12,619 bases of DNA from Pseudomonadota bacterium (lineage in GTDB: Bacteria > Pseudomonadota > Alphaproteobacteria > Kiloniellales > J153). Made by a program: the position numbers and the translations under genes. Numbering within the stretch: position 1 is the stretch's first letter; the number at the start of each line of letters is the position of its first letter. The notes below the pieces were generated by a model, which was not told the origin of the DNA, did no database searches, and saw only the letters and a list, made by a program, of their open reading frames with translations. Below, in pieces: positions 1 to 5,740 of this stretch. The DNA lies in the NCBI GenBank assembly GCA_022572105.1, contig JACZWN010000095.1, forward strand, positions 1 through 12,619, written 5' to 3'.

Positions 1-364
1 CGTTGGCGCCCGGGCCACCCGGGCCATTGGCCGGATCGCGCCCGGTGCCGATCTCGCGCGGGCCGTGAGGTGTCATCACCGTGGCCGCGACCGCCCAGGC
101 CTCCGCGGATCCGCCGGCGTCGTCGCGCGCCTGCGCGCCCGGCGCCGGCCTGCGGTCGACCTCGCTCAGCTTGGCCTGGCGCAGGCCGCGGCCGGGCGCC
201 AGGTACGAGATCGCCTCCAGGAGGTTGGTTTTGCCCGCGCCGTTGGGGCCGACGAGCACCACGGGGCGTCCGTCGGCCTCCACCTCGGCGCGGGCGTAGC
301 AGCGAAAATTGCTGAGCGCGAGCCGGGACAGCCAGAGCGTCGGCCGCGTCCCGGCCGCGGGCAC
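1..364 (-). CDS. recF: RecF, DNA replication and repair ATPase (N-terminal part, truncated by window edge)
   Basis: RecF is an SMC-like ATPase that binds single-strand gaps and helps load RecA with RecO and RecR. Read on the minus strand, the frame gives LSRLALSNFRCY, then the Walker A loop GPNGAGKT (about residues 39-46), then NLLEAISYLAPGRGLR, the typical RecF N-terminus, followed by AKLSEV. About 121 codons are present; the Walker B and signature regions lie outside the window. The start is uncertain. GTG at 364 gives a normal N-terminus. TTG at 430, only 12 bases after the dnaN stop, would add 22 residues. Neither has a clear Shine-Dalgarno sequence. It follows dnaN in the same direction, the usual dnaA-dnaN-recF order. 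Identity is secure; the start is not. Confidence 0.9.
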   Translation of the reverse strand, partial: MPAAGTRPTLWLSRLALSNFRCYARAEVEADGRPVVLVGPNGAGKTNLLEAISYLAPGRGLRQAKLSEVDRRPAPGAQARDDAGGSAEAWAVAATVMTPHGPREIGTGRDPANGPGGPGAN

Positions 365-442
365 CAGGCCGTCGGCATTCGCGGGCCGTGGCTGGCGGAA
401 AACGGCCTTACTGGTCGATGGGCTCGTCAATGGTCGCGCCGC

Positions 443-1561
443 TCAAACCCGCATGGGCATCAGCACGTAGAGCGCGCTCGAATCGGAGAGGTCGCGCACC
501 ACCGTCGGCGAGGCCGAATCGGCGAGGCTGATCTCCGCCGACTCGCCCTCGATCTGGCGGGCGATGTCCAGCAGGTAGCTCGAGTTGAAGCCGATCTCGA
601 TCTGCGGGCCGGCGTAGCTGATCGGGACGTCTTCGGTGGCGGTGCCGTTTTCCGGGCTGGTCGCGGACAGCCGAATGCTGCCGTCCTCGATGACCAGCTT
701 CACCGCGCGGCTCTTCTCCGACGAGATGGTCGAGACGCGGTCGACCGCGTCGGCGAAGTCGCGGCAGTTTACCTTGACGATCTTGTCGTTGCCGACCGGG
801 ATCACCCGCTGGTAGTCCGGGAAGGTGCCGTCGATGAGTTTCGAAGAGAGCACCGTCGAATCGAAGGAGAAACGGATCTTGGTATCCGACAGCGCCACGT
901 CGACCGGCTGGTCGGTCTCGTCGACCAGCTTGCGCAACTCGCCCACCGTCTTGCGCGGCACGATGACGCCGGGCATGTCGGACGCGCCGTCGGGCAAGGG
1001 CATCTCGAAGCGCGCCAGGCGATGCCCGTCGGTCGCCACCGCGCGCAGCACGTCGAGATCGTCGGTCTTGGCCGCGTGCAGGTAGATGCCGTTCAGGTAG
1101 TAGCGCGTCTCCTCGGTCGAGATGGCGAAACGCGTACGGTCGATCAGGTTCCTGAGCTCGCCCGGCTGCAGCGTGAACGTGTGCGGCAGGTCGGCCGCGC
1201 CGGCGCTCGGGAAGTCCTCCTTCGGCAAGGTCGCCAGGGTGAAGACCGAGCGCCCGGCTTTGATCGTGATCTGCGCACCGTCGCCGCCGGTCGAGATTTC
1301 GACCTGCGCACCCTCGGGCAGCTTGCGGACGATGTCATAGAGCGTGTGCACCGGAGCCGTGGTTGCCCCGGGCTCCGTCATCTCGACCGGGACCGCATCG
1401 ACGATGGTCAGATCCATGTCGGTGGCGGTCAGGGCGAGGTTCCCGTCGCTCACGTCGATCAGTACGTTGGAGAGGATCGGTATCGTGTTGCGGCGCTCGA
1501 CGGCACTTTGCACATGGGCCAGCGTCTTCAGGAGCGCGGCGCGTTCGATGGTCAGTTTCAT
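443..1561 (-). CDS. dnaN: DNA polymerase III subunit beta (sliding clamp)
   Basis: The 372-residue protein has the normal length of the ring-shaped sliding clamp that tethers polymerase III to DNA and serves as the docking platform for Hda-type DnaA inactivators and repair polymerases. Family landmarks appear in order: MKLTIERAALLK and IPILSNVLI (domain 1), LTATDMDLTI (45-53), YYLNGIYLH and AVATDGHRLA (domain 2, about 155-184), PRKTVGELRKL, IDGTFPDYQRVIP (243-255), FNSSYLLDIA (325-334), and the C-terminus YVLMPMRV, close to the E. coli MPMRL end that lines the clamp-binding pocket. The start has no strong Shine-Dalgarno. It lies 289 bases downstream of dnaA, far enough to have its own promoter (see 1709-1737), and recF follows in the same direction. 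No anomaly is visible. Confidence 0.98.
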   Translation of the reverse strand: MKLTIERAALLKTLAHVQSAVERRNTIPILSNVLIDVSDGNLALTATDMDLTIVDAVPVEMTEPGATTAPVHTLYDIVRKLPEGAQVEISTGGDGAQITIKAGRSVFTLATLPKEDFPSAGAADLPHTFTLQPGELRNLIDRTRFAISTEETRYYLNGIYLHAAKTDDLDVLRAVATDGHRLARFEMPLPDGASDMPGVIVPRKTVGELRKLVDETDQPVDVALSDTKIRFSFDSTVLSSKLIDGTFPDYQRVIPVGNDKIVKVNCRDFADAVDRVSTISSEKSRAVKLVIEDGSIRLSATSPENGTATEDVPISYAGPQIEIGFNSSYLLDIARQIEGESAEISLADSASPTVVRDLSDSSALYVLMPMRV

Positions 1562-1850
1562 GGTGATTCGAATGGTCTATCGGGCTGTGAATGACAATCG
1601 TGCCGGACCCGGTTCGCTGCCGCCAACGGCGCCCCGAACCAAGGCCCTTGGGCTATATCCGAACCGTTTCCCGGGAACCAGGTGGGATCGCCCTGGGTAC
1701 GGTCGCCCAGTATAGCGTGCGGGCGCCCGAAACGTAAGCTTTAAGCGCATTTACAGGGCGTTTTCGGGGACCGCCGGAAAGCCCTCGACAAACCGCGCCG
1801 GAACCGGCCCGGAATCGGGTCCTCGGCGGCCCTTTCAGCGCTCCTTGGTA
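1562..1850. other. dnaA-dnaN intergenic region
   Basis: This 289-base gap has no credible gene. It holds a putative dnaN promoter (1709-1737), an inverted repeat CTGGG-N8-CCCAG at 1693-1710 close to the predicted transcription start, and a perfect TTCCCGGGAA palindrome at 1668-1677. A weak DnaA-box-like site, TGTGAATGA (1586-1594, reverse complement TCATTCACA), lies 25 bases before the dnaN start. Just after the dnaA stop there are small G+C-rich hairpin sequences but no T-tract, so no intrinsic terminator for dnaA can be called. The 19-base motif shared with the cysK end lies at the right border. Confidence 0.6.
1709..1737 (-). promoter_or_regulatory. Putative dnaN promoter
   Basis: On the minus strand a good -10 hexamer TATACT (1709-1714) is preceded, after a 17-base spacer, by a weak -35 TTACGT (1732-1737). 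The predicted start near 1702 would give a leader of about 140 bases before dnaN. The inverted repeat CTGGG/CCCAG (1693-1710) overlaps the start point. The -35 is poor, so the call rests on the -10, the spacing and the position. Confidence 0.35.
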
Positions 1851-1853
1851 TTA
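1835..1853 (-). repeat. 19-base motif at the dnaA stop codon (copy 1)
   Basis: On the minus strand, TAATACCAAGGAGCGCTGA begins with the dnaA stop codon TAA. The same sequence with one mismatch (GTTGA for GCTGA) begins at the cysK stop codon at 12434. Both copies have the same orientation relative to their gene. The motif contains AAGGAG, a strong Shine-Dalgarno-like core, but no start codon follows at this copy. Confidence 0.75.
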
Positions 1854-3272
1854 AGCCTCCAGCATCCGGCGCAGAAGCTCGATATCCTCGGCAAACGAGG
1901 AGTCGGCGGCCTTGAGCTCCTCGATCCTGCGCACCGCGTGCATGACCGTGGTGTGGTCGCGTCCCCCGAACTTGCGGCCGATCTCCGGCAGCGAGCGCGA
2001 GGTCAGCTGCTTGGACAGGTACATGGCGACTTGGCGCGGGCGCGCGACGGCGCGCGCGCGCCGGGCCGAGTGCATGTCGGTCACGCGCACGTTGAAGTGC
2101 TCGGAGACGCGCTTCTGGATTTCCTCGATGGTCACCCGCCGGTCGTTGGCGCGCAGCAGGTCGTGGAGCACCTCCTGGGTCGTTTCCAGCGTGATCGGGC
2201 GCCCGACGAGCGTCGCGTGCGCCACGATCCGGTTGAGCGCGCCTTCCAGCTCGCGCACGTTCGAGGTGATCTTGTGGGCCAGGAACTCCAGCACCTTGGC
2301 CGGGATGTCCGGCTCCGACCGCTCGGCCTTGGACTGCAGGATGCCGAGGCGCAGCTCGTAGGTGGTCGGATGGATGTCGGCGACCAAGCCCCAGCCGAGG
2401 CGCGAGCGCATGCGCTCCTCGACCCCTTCGAGGTCCGAGGGGCTCTTGTCGGCGGAGATCACCACCTGGCGGTTTTGGTCGACGAGCGCGTTGAAGGTAT
2501 GGAAGAACTCCTCCTGGGTCGCGTCGCGTCCGCCGATGAACTGGACGTCGTCGATCATCAGCACGTCGACCGAGCGGAACTGGTCCTTGAAGGCCATGGT
2601 GTCCTTCGTCCTGAGCGCGCGGACGAACTGATACATGAACTTTTCCGCCGAAAGGTAAATGATCCGCCGCTGGGGATAGCGCGCCCCGATCTCCCAGGCG
2701 ATGGAGTGCATCAGGTGGGTCTTGCCGAGACCCACGGGCCCATAGAGAAACAGCGGGTTGAACGGCACCACGGGCGCCTCGGCCACGCGCCTGGCCGCGG
2801 CATAGGCCAGCTCGTTCGGCTTGCCGACGATGAAGTTCTCGAAGGTGAAGCGCTCGTCGAGCGGCGCGCTCAGGTCGAGGTGCGAGGTCTCCGGCTCGGG
2901 GCTCGAGCGCGCGCTGATCGGCGCAACGGCCCGGCGCGCGGCGCGCGGCGCCTCCGCGACCCTGGGCGCGCATTTCGGCTTCGGCTCGGGGCGCGGCGGC
3001 GGTTGGACCACGATCTCGATGCTTGAGATTCCGATGCCTTCTTCCTGCCACAGCATCTGGATGCGTTCGGAGTAGTGGCTGACCACCCAGTCGCGCATGA
3101 AGCGCGTCGGCACGGACATGCGCACGACGCCCCGCTTGGCGCTTACCATGGTCAGCGGCTTCAGCCAGCTCCGAAAGGCGGCGTCGCCTACCTCCGCGCG
3201 CAAGCGCCCGCGGACCCGCGCCCACTGCTCGCTGTCGCTCAGGTCGCCCCGTTCATCGCTGAGCATTGCCAT
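1851..3272 (-). CDS. dnaA: Chromosomal replication initiator protein DnaA
   Basis: DnaA is the AAA+ initiator that binds DnaA boxes, melts the origin and loads the helicase. All four domains are visible in 473 residues: the N-terminal interaction domain (about 13-90), a Pro/Arg/Ala-rich linker (91-130), and the AAA+ domain with Walker A GPVGLGKT (178-185), Walker B VDVLMIDDVQF (Asp241-Asp242), an arginine-finger region RSRLGWGL (289-296) and sensor 2 NVRELEGALNR. The C-terminal DNA-binding domain has ARPRQVAMYL and the signature GGRDHTTVMHAV (436-447). ATG at 3272 has a good upstream GGGAG; ATG two codons later is an alternative. A DnaA box and a promoter lie about 200-250 bases upstream, suggesting autoregulation. 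Its stop codon is part of a repeated 19-base motif. Confidence 0.98.
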   Translation of the reverse strand: MAMLSDERGDLSDSEQWARVRGRLRAEVGDAAFRSWLKPLTMVSAKRGVVRMSVPTRFMRDWVVSHYSERIQMLWQEEGIGISSIEIVVQPPPRPEPKPKCAPRVAEAPRAARRAVAPISARSSPEPETSHLDLSAPLDERFTFENFIVGKPNELAYAAARRVAEAPVVPFNPLFLYGPVGLGKTHLMHSIAWEIGARYPQRRIIYLSAEKFMYQFVRALRTKDTMAFKDQFRSVDVLMIDDVQFIGGRDATQEEFFHTFNALVDQNRQVVISADKSPSDLEGVEERMRSRLGWGLVADIHPTTYELRLGILQSKAERSEPDIPAKVLEFLAHKITSNVRELEGALNRIVAHATLVGRPITLETTQEVLHDLLRANDRRVTIEEIQKRVSEHFNVRVTDMHSARRARAVARPRQVAMYLSKQLTSRSLPEIGRKFGGRDHTTVMHAVRRIEELKAADSSFAEDIELLRRMLEA

Positions 3273-3412
3273 GACTCCCGCTCCCCCGCACCGCTTGCAA
3301 CCTCAGAACCCGCTAAGCCTTTGACGGGTCGAGGTCGAAACGCGCCCTTCTCATGAACGCCGGACCGAGGTCTCGACGCAACGATCTGCCGTGCCGCAGT
3401 CCCGGTGCCGGG

Positions 3413-3456
3413 CGATCCCGCGTGGCCGGCGCGTTCGCGTGAGCGCGCGGGGATCG
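3413..3456 (-). other. Inverted repeat in the dnaA 5' leader
   Basis: CGATCCCCGCG (3456 down to 3446) and CGCGGGATCG (3422 down to 3413) can pair as a 10-base-pair stem with one bulged C and a 23-base loop. It lies between the putative dnaA promoter and the dnaA start codon. No U-tract follows, so it is not a normal terminator. Confidence 0.4.
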
Positions 3457-3471
3457 AATCTTTCTTTCGCC

Positions 3472-3480
3472 TGTGGATAC
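3472..3480 (-). promoter_or_regulatory. DnaA box in the dnaA promoter region
   Basis: The minus strand reads GTATCCACA, an 8 of 9 match to TTATCCACA. It lies about 10-18 bases downstream of the predicted dnaA transcription start, where bound DnaA could repress its own gene. It is the best single box in the region. Confidence 0.6.
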
Positions 3481-3496
3481 GAGGATGCAAGAGTCG

Positions 3497-3523
3497 ATCA
3501 TAGTTGGCGGTAGGTCCTGACAA
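3497..3523 (-). promoter_or_regulatory. Putative dnaA promoter
   Basis: On the minus strand, TTGTCA (3518-3523, 5 of 6 to the -35 consensus) and TATGAT (3497-3502, 5 of 6 to the -10 consensus) are separated by 15 bases, shorter than the usual 16-18. Transcription would start near 3490, giving a leader of about 218 bases. Two GANTC sites (GAGTC 3491-3495, GAATC 3456-3460) lie at and just after the start, of the type methylated by CcrM in alphaproteobacteria. Confidence 0.4.
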
Positions 3524-3602
3524 CCCTGAACTAACGGACTTCGGGCTTATTGCGGGTGGAAAGATTACTTAAGCCTCCCGCGCCAAACGCTTTTTATTAT
3601 TG

Positions 3603-3625
3603 TTATCCCCACGTCTTTATACCCA
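3603..3625 (+). promoter_or_regulatory. Pair of DnaA-box-like direct repeats
   Basis: TTATCCCCAC (3603-3612) and TTATACCCAC (3617-3626) are direct repeats 14 bases apart. Each matches TTATNCACA except at position 7, where A is replaced by C. They lie just left of the A+T-rich core. The shared deviation suggests a lineage-specific box variant, but binding by DnaA is inferred. Confidence 0.5.
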
Positions 3626-3660
3626 CTCTCAAAAACAGCCCATAAGTAACTGTCCTAGCG

Positions 3661-3697
3661 GGTTTATTTTATTTATTATATATTCGGCTTTACTTAT
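3661..3697. other. A+T-rich core, candidate DNA unwinding element
   Basis: The stretch is dominated by TTTATT/TTATTA runs and is bounded on the right by the TTACTTAT arm of an inverted pair. Its base composition contrasts sharply with the rest of the window, and it sits beside the DnaA-box-like sites. This is the property expected of the strand-opening part of an origin. Confidence 0.5.
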
Positions 3698-3983
3698 CCG
3701 AACGCCCTTGGGCTCGTTCGTTCAAATGTACCCGTCACACTCTCCCATGACAAGCGGTCCGAAAAGAGAACGCGACATTTTTTTCGTTTCCGAGTCGGCC
3801 CACGCAGGCCGAATCGCGTATCGACGGGCCGTAGGCCGCAAATCTATCCGAGCCCGCGGGCGCGGTCACGGCCGAAAGATTTTTTCGCGCGCGTTTTACA
3901 TTTCCTCAAGATAACGCCGCGCCGAGGGCTCGACGCCAAGGGCCCCAGCGCGGCCGTCGTTCGATAGTTCGGTGATATGAAAT

Positions 3984-4011
3984 GCCGCGCCCATCGGGAA
4001 ACGGGCGCGGC
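3984..4011 (-). terminator. Stem-loop downstream of rpsT
   Basis: GCCGCGCCC (3984-3992) and GGGCGCGGC (4003-4011) form a perfect 9-base-pair stem with a 10-base loop, about 50 bases after the rpsT stop codon. On the minus strand it is followed by ATTTCAT, a poor T-tract, so it may be a weak intrinsic terminator or a 3' stabilising hairpin. It would separate rpsT transcription from the origin region. Confidence 0.6.
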
Positions 4012-4060
4012 GTGATGCGAAGGAGCCGATTGCGAAGGCGCGTGGCGAGCGCCGCCGCGC

Positions 4061-4324
4061 TCAACCCATCGTCTTGATGCGCGAAGACAGGCGCGACAGT
4101 TTTCGCGCCACCGTGTTCCGGTGCATCACGCCCACGCGGACGCCGCGATGGAGTTCCGGCTGCGCGTTCTTGAACGCGCTTTGCGCCGCCTCCTTGTCGC
4201 CGCTCGCGATCGCGAGCTCGACGTTTTTCATGAAGCTGCGCAGACGGCTCCTGCGCGAGCGATTGATCACCGCGCGGCGCGCGTTGCGACGGATCCGCTT
4301 CTTGGCGGAGGCGTGGTGGGCCAT
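4061..4324 (-). CDS. rpsT: 30S ribosomal protein S20
   Basis: This 87-residue, highly basic protein binds 16S rRNA early in assembly of the small ribosomal subunit. The sequence MAHHASAKKRIRRNARRAVINRSRRSRLRSF (in two blocks of S20-typical Lys/Arg-rich helices) followed by FMKNVE, AQSAFKNAQPELHRGVRVGVMHRNTVARKLSRLS is the standard S20 pattern at the standard length. ATG at 4324 has AGGT upstream. A near-consensus promoter (4366-4394) and a downstream hairpin (3984-4011) suggest it is transcribed alone. It lies between the enoyl-CoA hydratase gene and the origin region, and its location upstream of dnaA is common in alphaproteobacteria. Confidence 0.97.
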   Translation of the reverse strand: MAHHASAKKRIRRNARRAVINRSRRSRLRSFMKNVELAIASGDKEAAQSAFKNAQPELHRGVRVGVMHRNTVARKLSRLSSRIKTMG

Positions 4325-4365
4325 GCACTTGACCTGCTGCTCAAGTTTTATCGCGGAAGGCCGGG

Positions 4366-4394
4366 GTTATAGCGCCGGGCCGCAGTGCCGTCAA
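4366..4394 (-). promoter_or_regulatory. rpsT promoter
   Basis: The minus strand shows TTGACG (4389-4394) and TATAAC (4366-4371), each 5 of 6 to the housekeeping sigma consensus, with an ideal 17-base spacer. Transcription would start near 4359, giving a leader of about 35 bases before rpsT. It is the best promoter match found in the window, as expected for a ribosomal protein gene. Confidence 0.75.
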
Positions 4395-4472
4395 GGTGCC
4401 CGCGGATTCCGTGAAAATCACAACGGCGGGCGCCGGAGGCCTCGCCCAACTTCCGAACAATTCTTTGTTTTT

Positions 4473-5249
4473 TCAACGGTTTGTCCATTCCGCCGGGCGC
4501 TTGTCGAGGAACGCCGCCATGCCCTCTTTCTGGTCCTCGGTAGCGAAGGCGGAATGAAACAGCCGGCGCTCGAACCTGACGCCTTCGGCCAGCGTCGTTT
4601 CGTAGGCGCGGTTGATCGACTCCTTGACCATCATGGCTGCGGGCCGCGACTGCGACGCGATCTTGCCGGCCACCTCCATCGCCTCGTCGAGCAAGCGCTC
4701 GACCGGCACGACGCGTGCGACCAGGCCGGTGCGTTCGGCTTCCTGCGCGTCCATCATGCGGCCGGTCAGACACATGTCCATGGCCTTCGACTTGCCGACG
4801 AGGCGCGGCAGGCGTTGCGTGGCGCCGGCGCCGGGCAGGATGCCGAGGGTGATTTCCGGTTGCCCGAACTTCGCGGTCTCGGCGGCGATGATGATGTCGC
4901 ACATCATCGCGAGCTCGCAGCCGCCGCCCAAGGCAAAGCCCGCCACCGCCGCGACCGTCGGTTTGCGCACCCGCGTCAGGCGCTCCCAGTTGCGGGTGAT
5001 GAAGTCCTCCTTGTAGGCGTCCATGTAGGACTTGTCCTTCATCTCCCCGATGTCGGCGCCGGCGGCGAAGGCCTTCTCGGAACCGGTGAGCACGATGCAG
5101 CCGATGCCGTCGTCCGCCTCGAGGTCGTCGAGCGCCCGTTCCAACTCATCCATCAACGCTCCACACAGCGCGTTGAGCGCCTTCGGGCGGTTGAGCGTGA
5201 TCAGGCCGACGTTATCTTTTATTTCAACAATTATATGCTCGTAGGCCAT
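4473..5249 (-). CDS. Short-chain enoyl-CoA hydratase (crotonase family)
   Basis: The enzyme adds water to 2-trans-enoyl-CoA in fatty-acid beta-oxidation and related acyl-CoA pathways, in the cytoplasm. The 258 residues match a single-domain crotonase. Visible features are NRPKALNAL near the N-terminus, FAAGADIGEM (61-70, CoA-binding and oxyanion region), AGFALGGGCELAMMCD (103-118) and FGQPEITLGILPGAGATQRLPRLVG (128-152, in two parts). The two catalytic glutamates of true hydratases correspond to Glu112 and Glu132, and both are present, which favours real hydratase activity over an isomerase or other crotonase. The start at 5249 has a clear GGAGG 9 bases upstream. It follows the small exported-protein gene by 64 bases and mutM beyond it, so it is probably the last gene of that operon. 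The exact substrate range cannot be read from the sequence. Confidence 0.93.
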   Translation of the reverse strand: MAYEHIIVEIKDNVGLITLNRPKALNALCGALMDELERALDDLEADDGIGCIVLTGSEKAFAAGADIGEMKDKSYMDAYKEDFITRNWERLTRVRKPTVAAVAGFALGGGCELAMMCDIIIAAETAKFGQPEITLGILPGAGATQRLPRLVGKSKAMDMCLTGRMMDAQEAERTGLVARVVPVERLLDEAMEVAGKIASQSRPAAMMVKESINRAYETTLAEGVRFERRLFHSAFATEDQKEGMAAFLDKRPAEWTNR

Positions 5250-5313
5250 TGGCCTTGTCCTCCGGATCCTCTTTTTGCGACAGGCTTTCGGCGCCGACGC
5301 CGGGTGCTGCGTG

Positions 5314-5724
5314 TCATTCCGGCCGCAGCGTGAAACGGACGACCAGGGCGCCGTCGTCTCCCACGAAGCCGAGGCGGAGCAACTCGCCTTCGCGCTGGAA
5401 CAGGGCTTCGGCCTTGGCCCGCCATCCCAGGTTCGGCAGGGTGCCGAGATAGAAGGCGGTCACCGCGGCGCGGCTGACCGCCCCTTCCGCATAGGCTTCC
5501 ACGATCCGCCCGGCGGGCTTGTCGAAGACCACGCCCGCATCCGGCACCTCGGCCAGGCCGGGCATGAGCGGCAGGTCCGCCACGCCGGCCATGAAGGCCG
5601 CGGCCTCCTCGGCCAAGGCCGCCGGGGCCGGTCCCTGCGCGCCGAGCGCCGATAGCGCGAGCAGGAAAGTGCTGGCGAGCCCGGCCAAGCGTCTCGGCAA
5701 TGGCGGCAACGGTCGATATCCCAT
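5314..5724 (-). CDS. Predicted exported small protein of unknown function
   Basis: I do not recognise the family with certainty. The chosen start (ATG at 5724) is preceded by AGAAGG at ideal spacing; the longer open frame upstream would overlap mutM. The 136-residue product begins with a basic n-region (RR at 11-12), a hydrophobic stretch LAGLASTFLLALSALGA (13-29) and a likely signal-peptidase site at ALA-EE (36-40), so export to the periplasm is predicted. The mature part of about 98 residues has the motifs LPLMPGL, VVFDKPAGRIVEAYAEG, FYLGTLPNLGW and ELLRLGFVGDDGALVVRFTLRP, which look like a compact folded domain. No lipobox cysteine or catalytic motif is seen. It starts 16 bases after mutM and ends 64 bases before the enoyl-CoA hydratase gene, suggesting cotranscription. 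Confidence 0.8.
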   Translation of the reverse strand: MGYRPLPPLPRRLAGLASTFLLALSALGAQGPAPAALAEEAAAFMAGVADLPLMPGLAEVPDAGVVFDKPAGRIVEAYAEGAVSRAAVTAFYLGTLPNLGWRAKAEALFQREGELLRLGFVGDDGALVVRFTLRPE

Positions 5725-5740
5725 GGCGGCCTTCTCTACC

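Larger units (their letters stand above)
3273..4060. other. oriC: Candidate chromosomal replication origin (oriC) region, dnaA-rpsT intergenic
   Basis: This 788-base gap contains no convincing gene. Its centre (about 3590-3700) is strikingly A+T-rich in an otherwise very G+C-rich window; 3661-3690 has only 6 G or C in 30 bases, fitting a DNA-unwinding element. DnaA-box-like nonamers (consensus TTATCCACA) are GTATCCACA (minus, 3472-3480), TTATCCCCA (plus, 3603-3611), TTATACCCA (plus, 3617-3625) and the weaker TTATCCGAA (3694-3702). ATAAGTAA (3642-3649) and TTACTTAT (3690-3697) form an inverted pair around the A+T-rich core. A hairpin CGAACG/CGTTCG (3699-3720) and two T-tracts (3778-3784, 3880-3885) follow. 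Its position beside dnaA supports an origin, but many alphaproteobacteria place oriC near hemE instead, so this is an inference. Confidence 0.6.

Noticed and set aside
65..1594. Long plus-strand open frame antisense to recF and dnaN
   Set aside because: Its product is Arg/Gly/Ala/His-rich without domain motifs, and it runs opposite to clearly recognised genes. Such antisense frames are usual in very G+C-rich DNA.
1661..1678. Possible alphaproteobacterial LexA box (GAAC ... GAAC) before dnaN
   Set aside because: The two GAAC half-sites are 10 bases apart; the known alphaproteobacterial site needs 7 (GAAC-N7-GAAC).
3239..3523. Minus-strand 94-codon frame upstream of dnaA
   Set aside because: It overlaps the dnaA start in another frame and covers the putative promoter and leader. 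The product is not protein-like.
3600..3914. Plus-strand 104-codon frame across the A+T-rich island
   Set aside because: It has no Shine-Dalgarno or recognisable domain, and its composition changes abruptly mid-frame with the DNA. The region is better explained as a candidate origin.
3273..4060. CtrA sites in the candidate origin
   Set aside because: I looked for TTAA-N7-TTAA as in the Caulobacter origin and found no full site, only an isolated TTAA near 3570.
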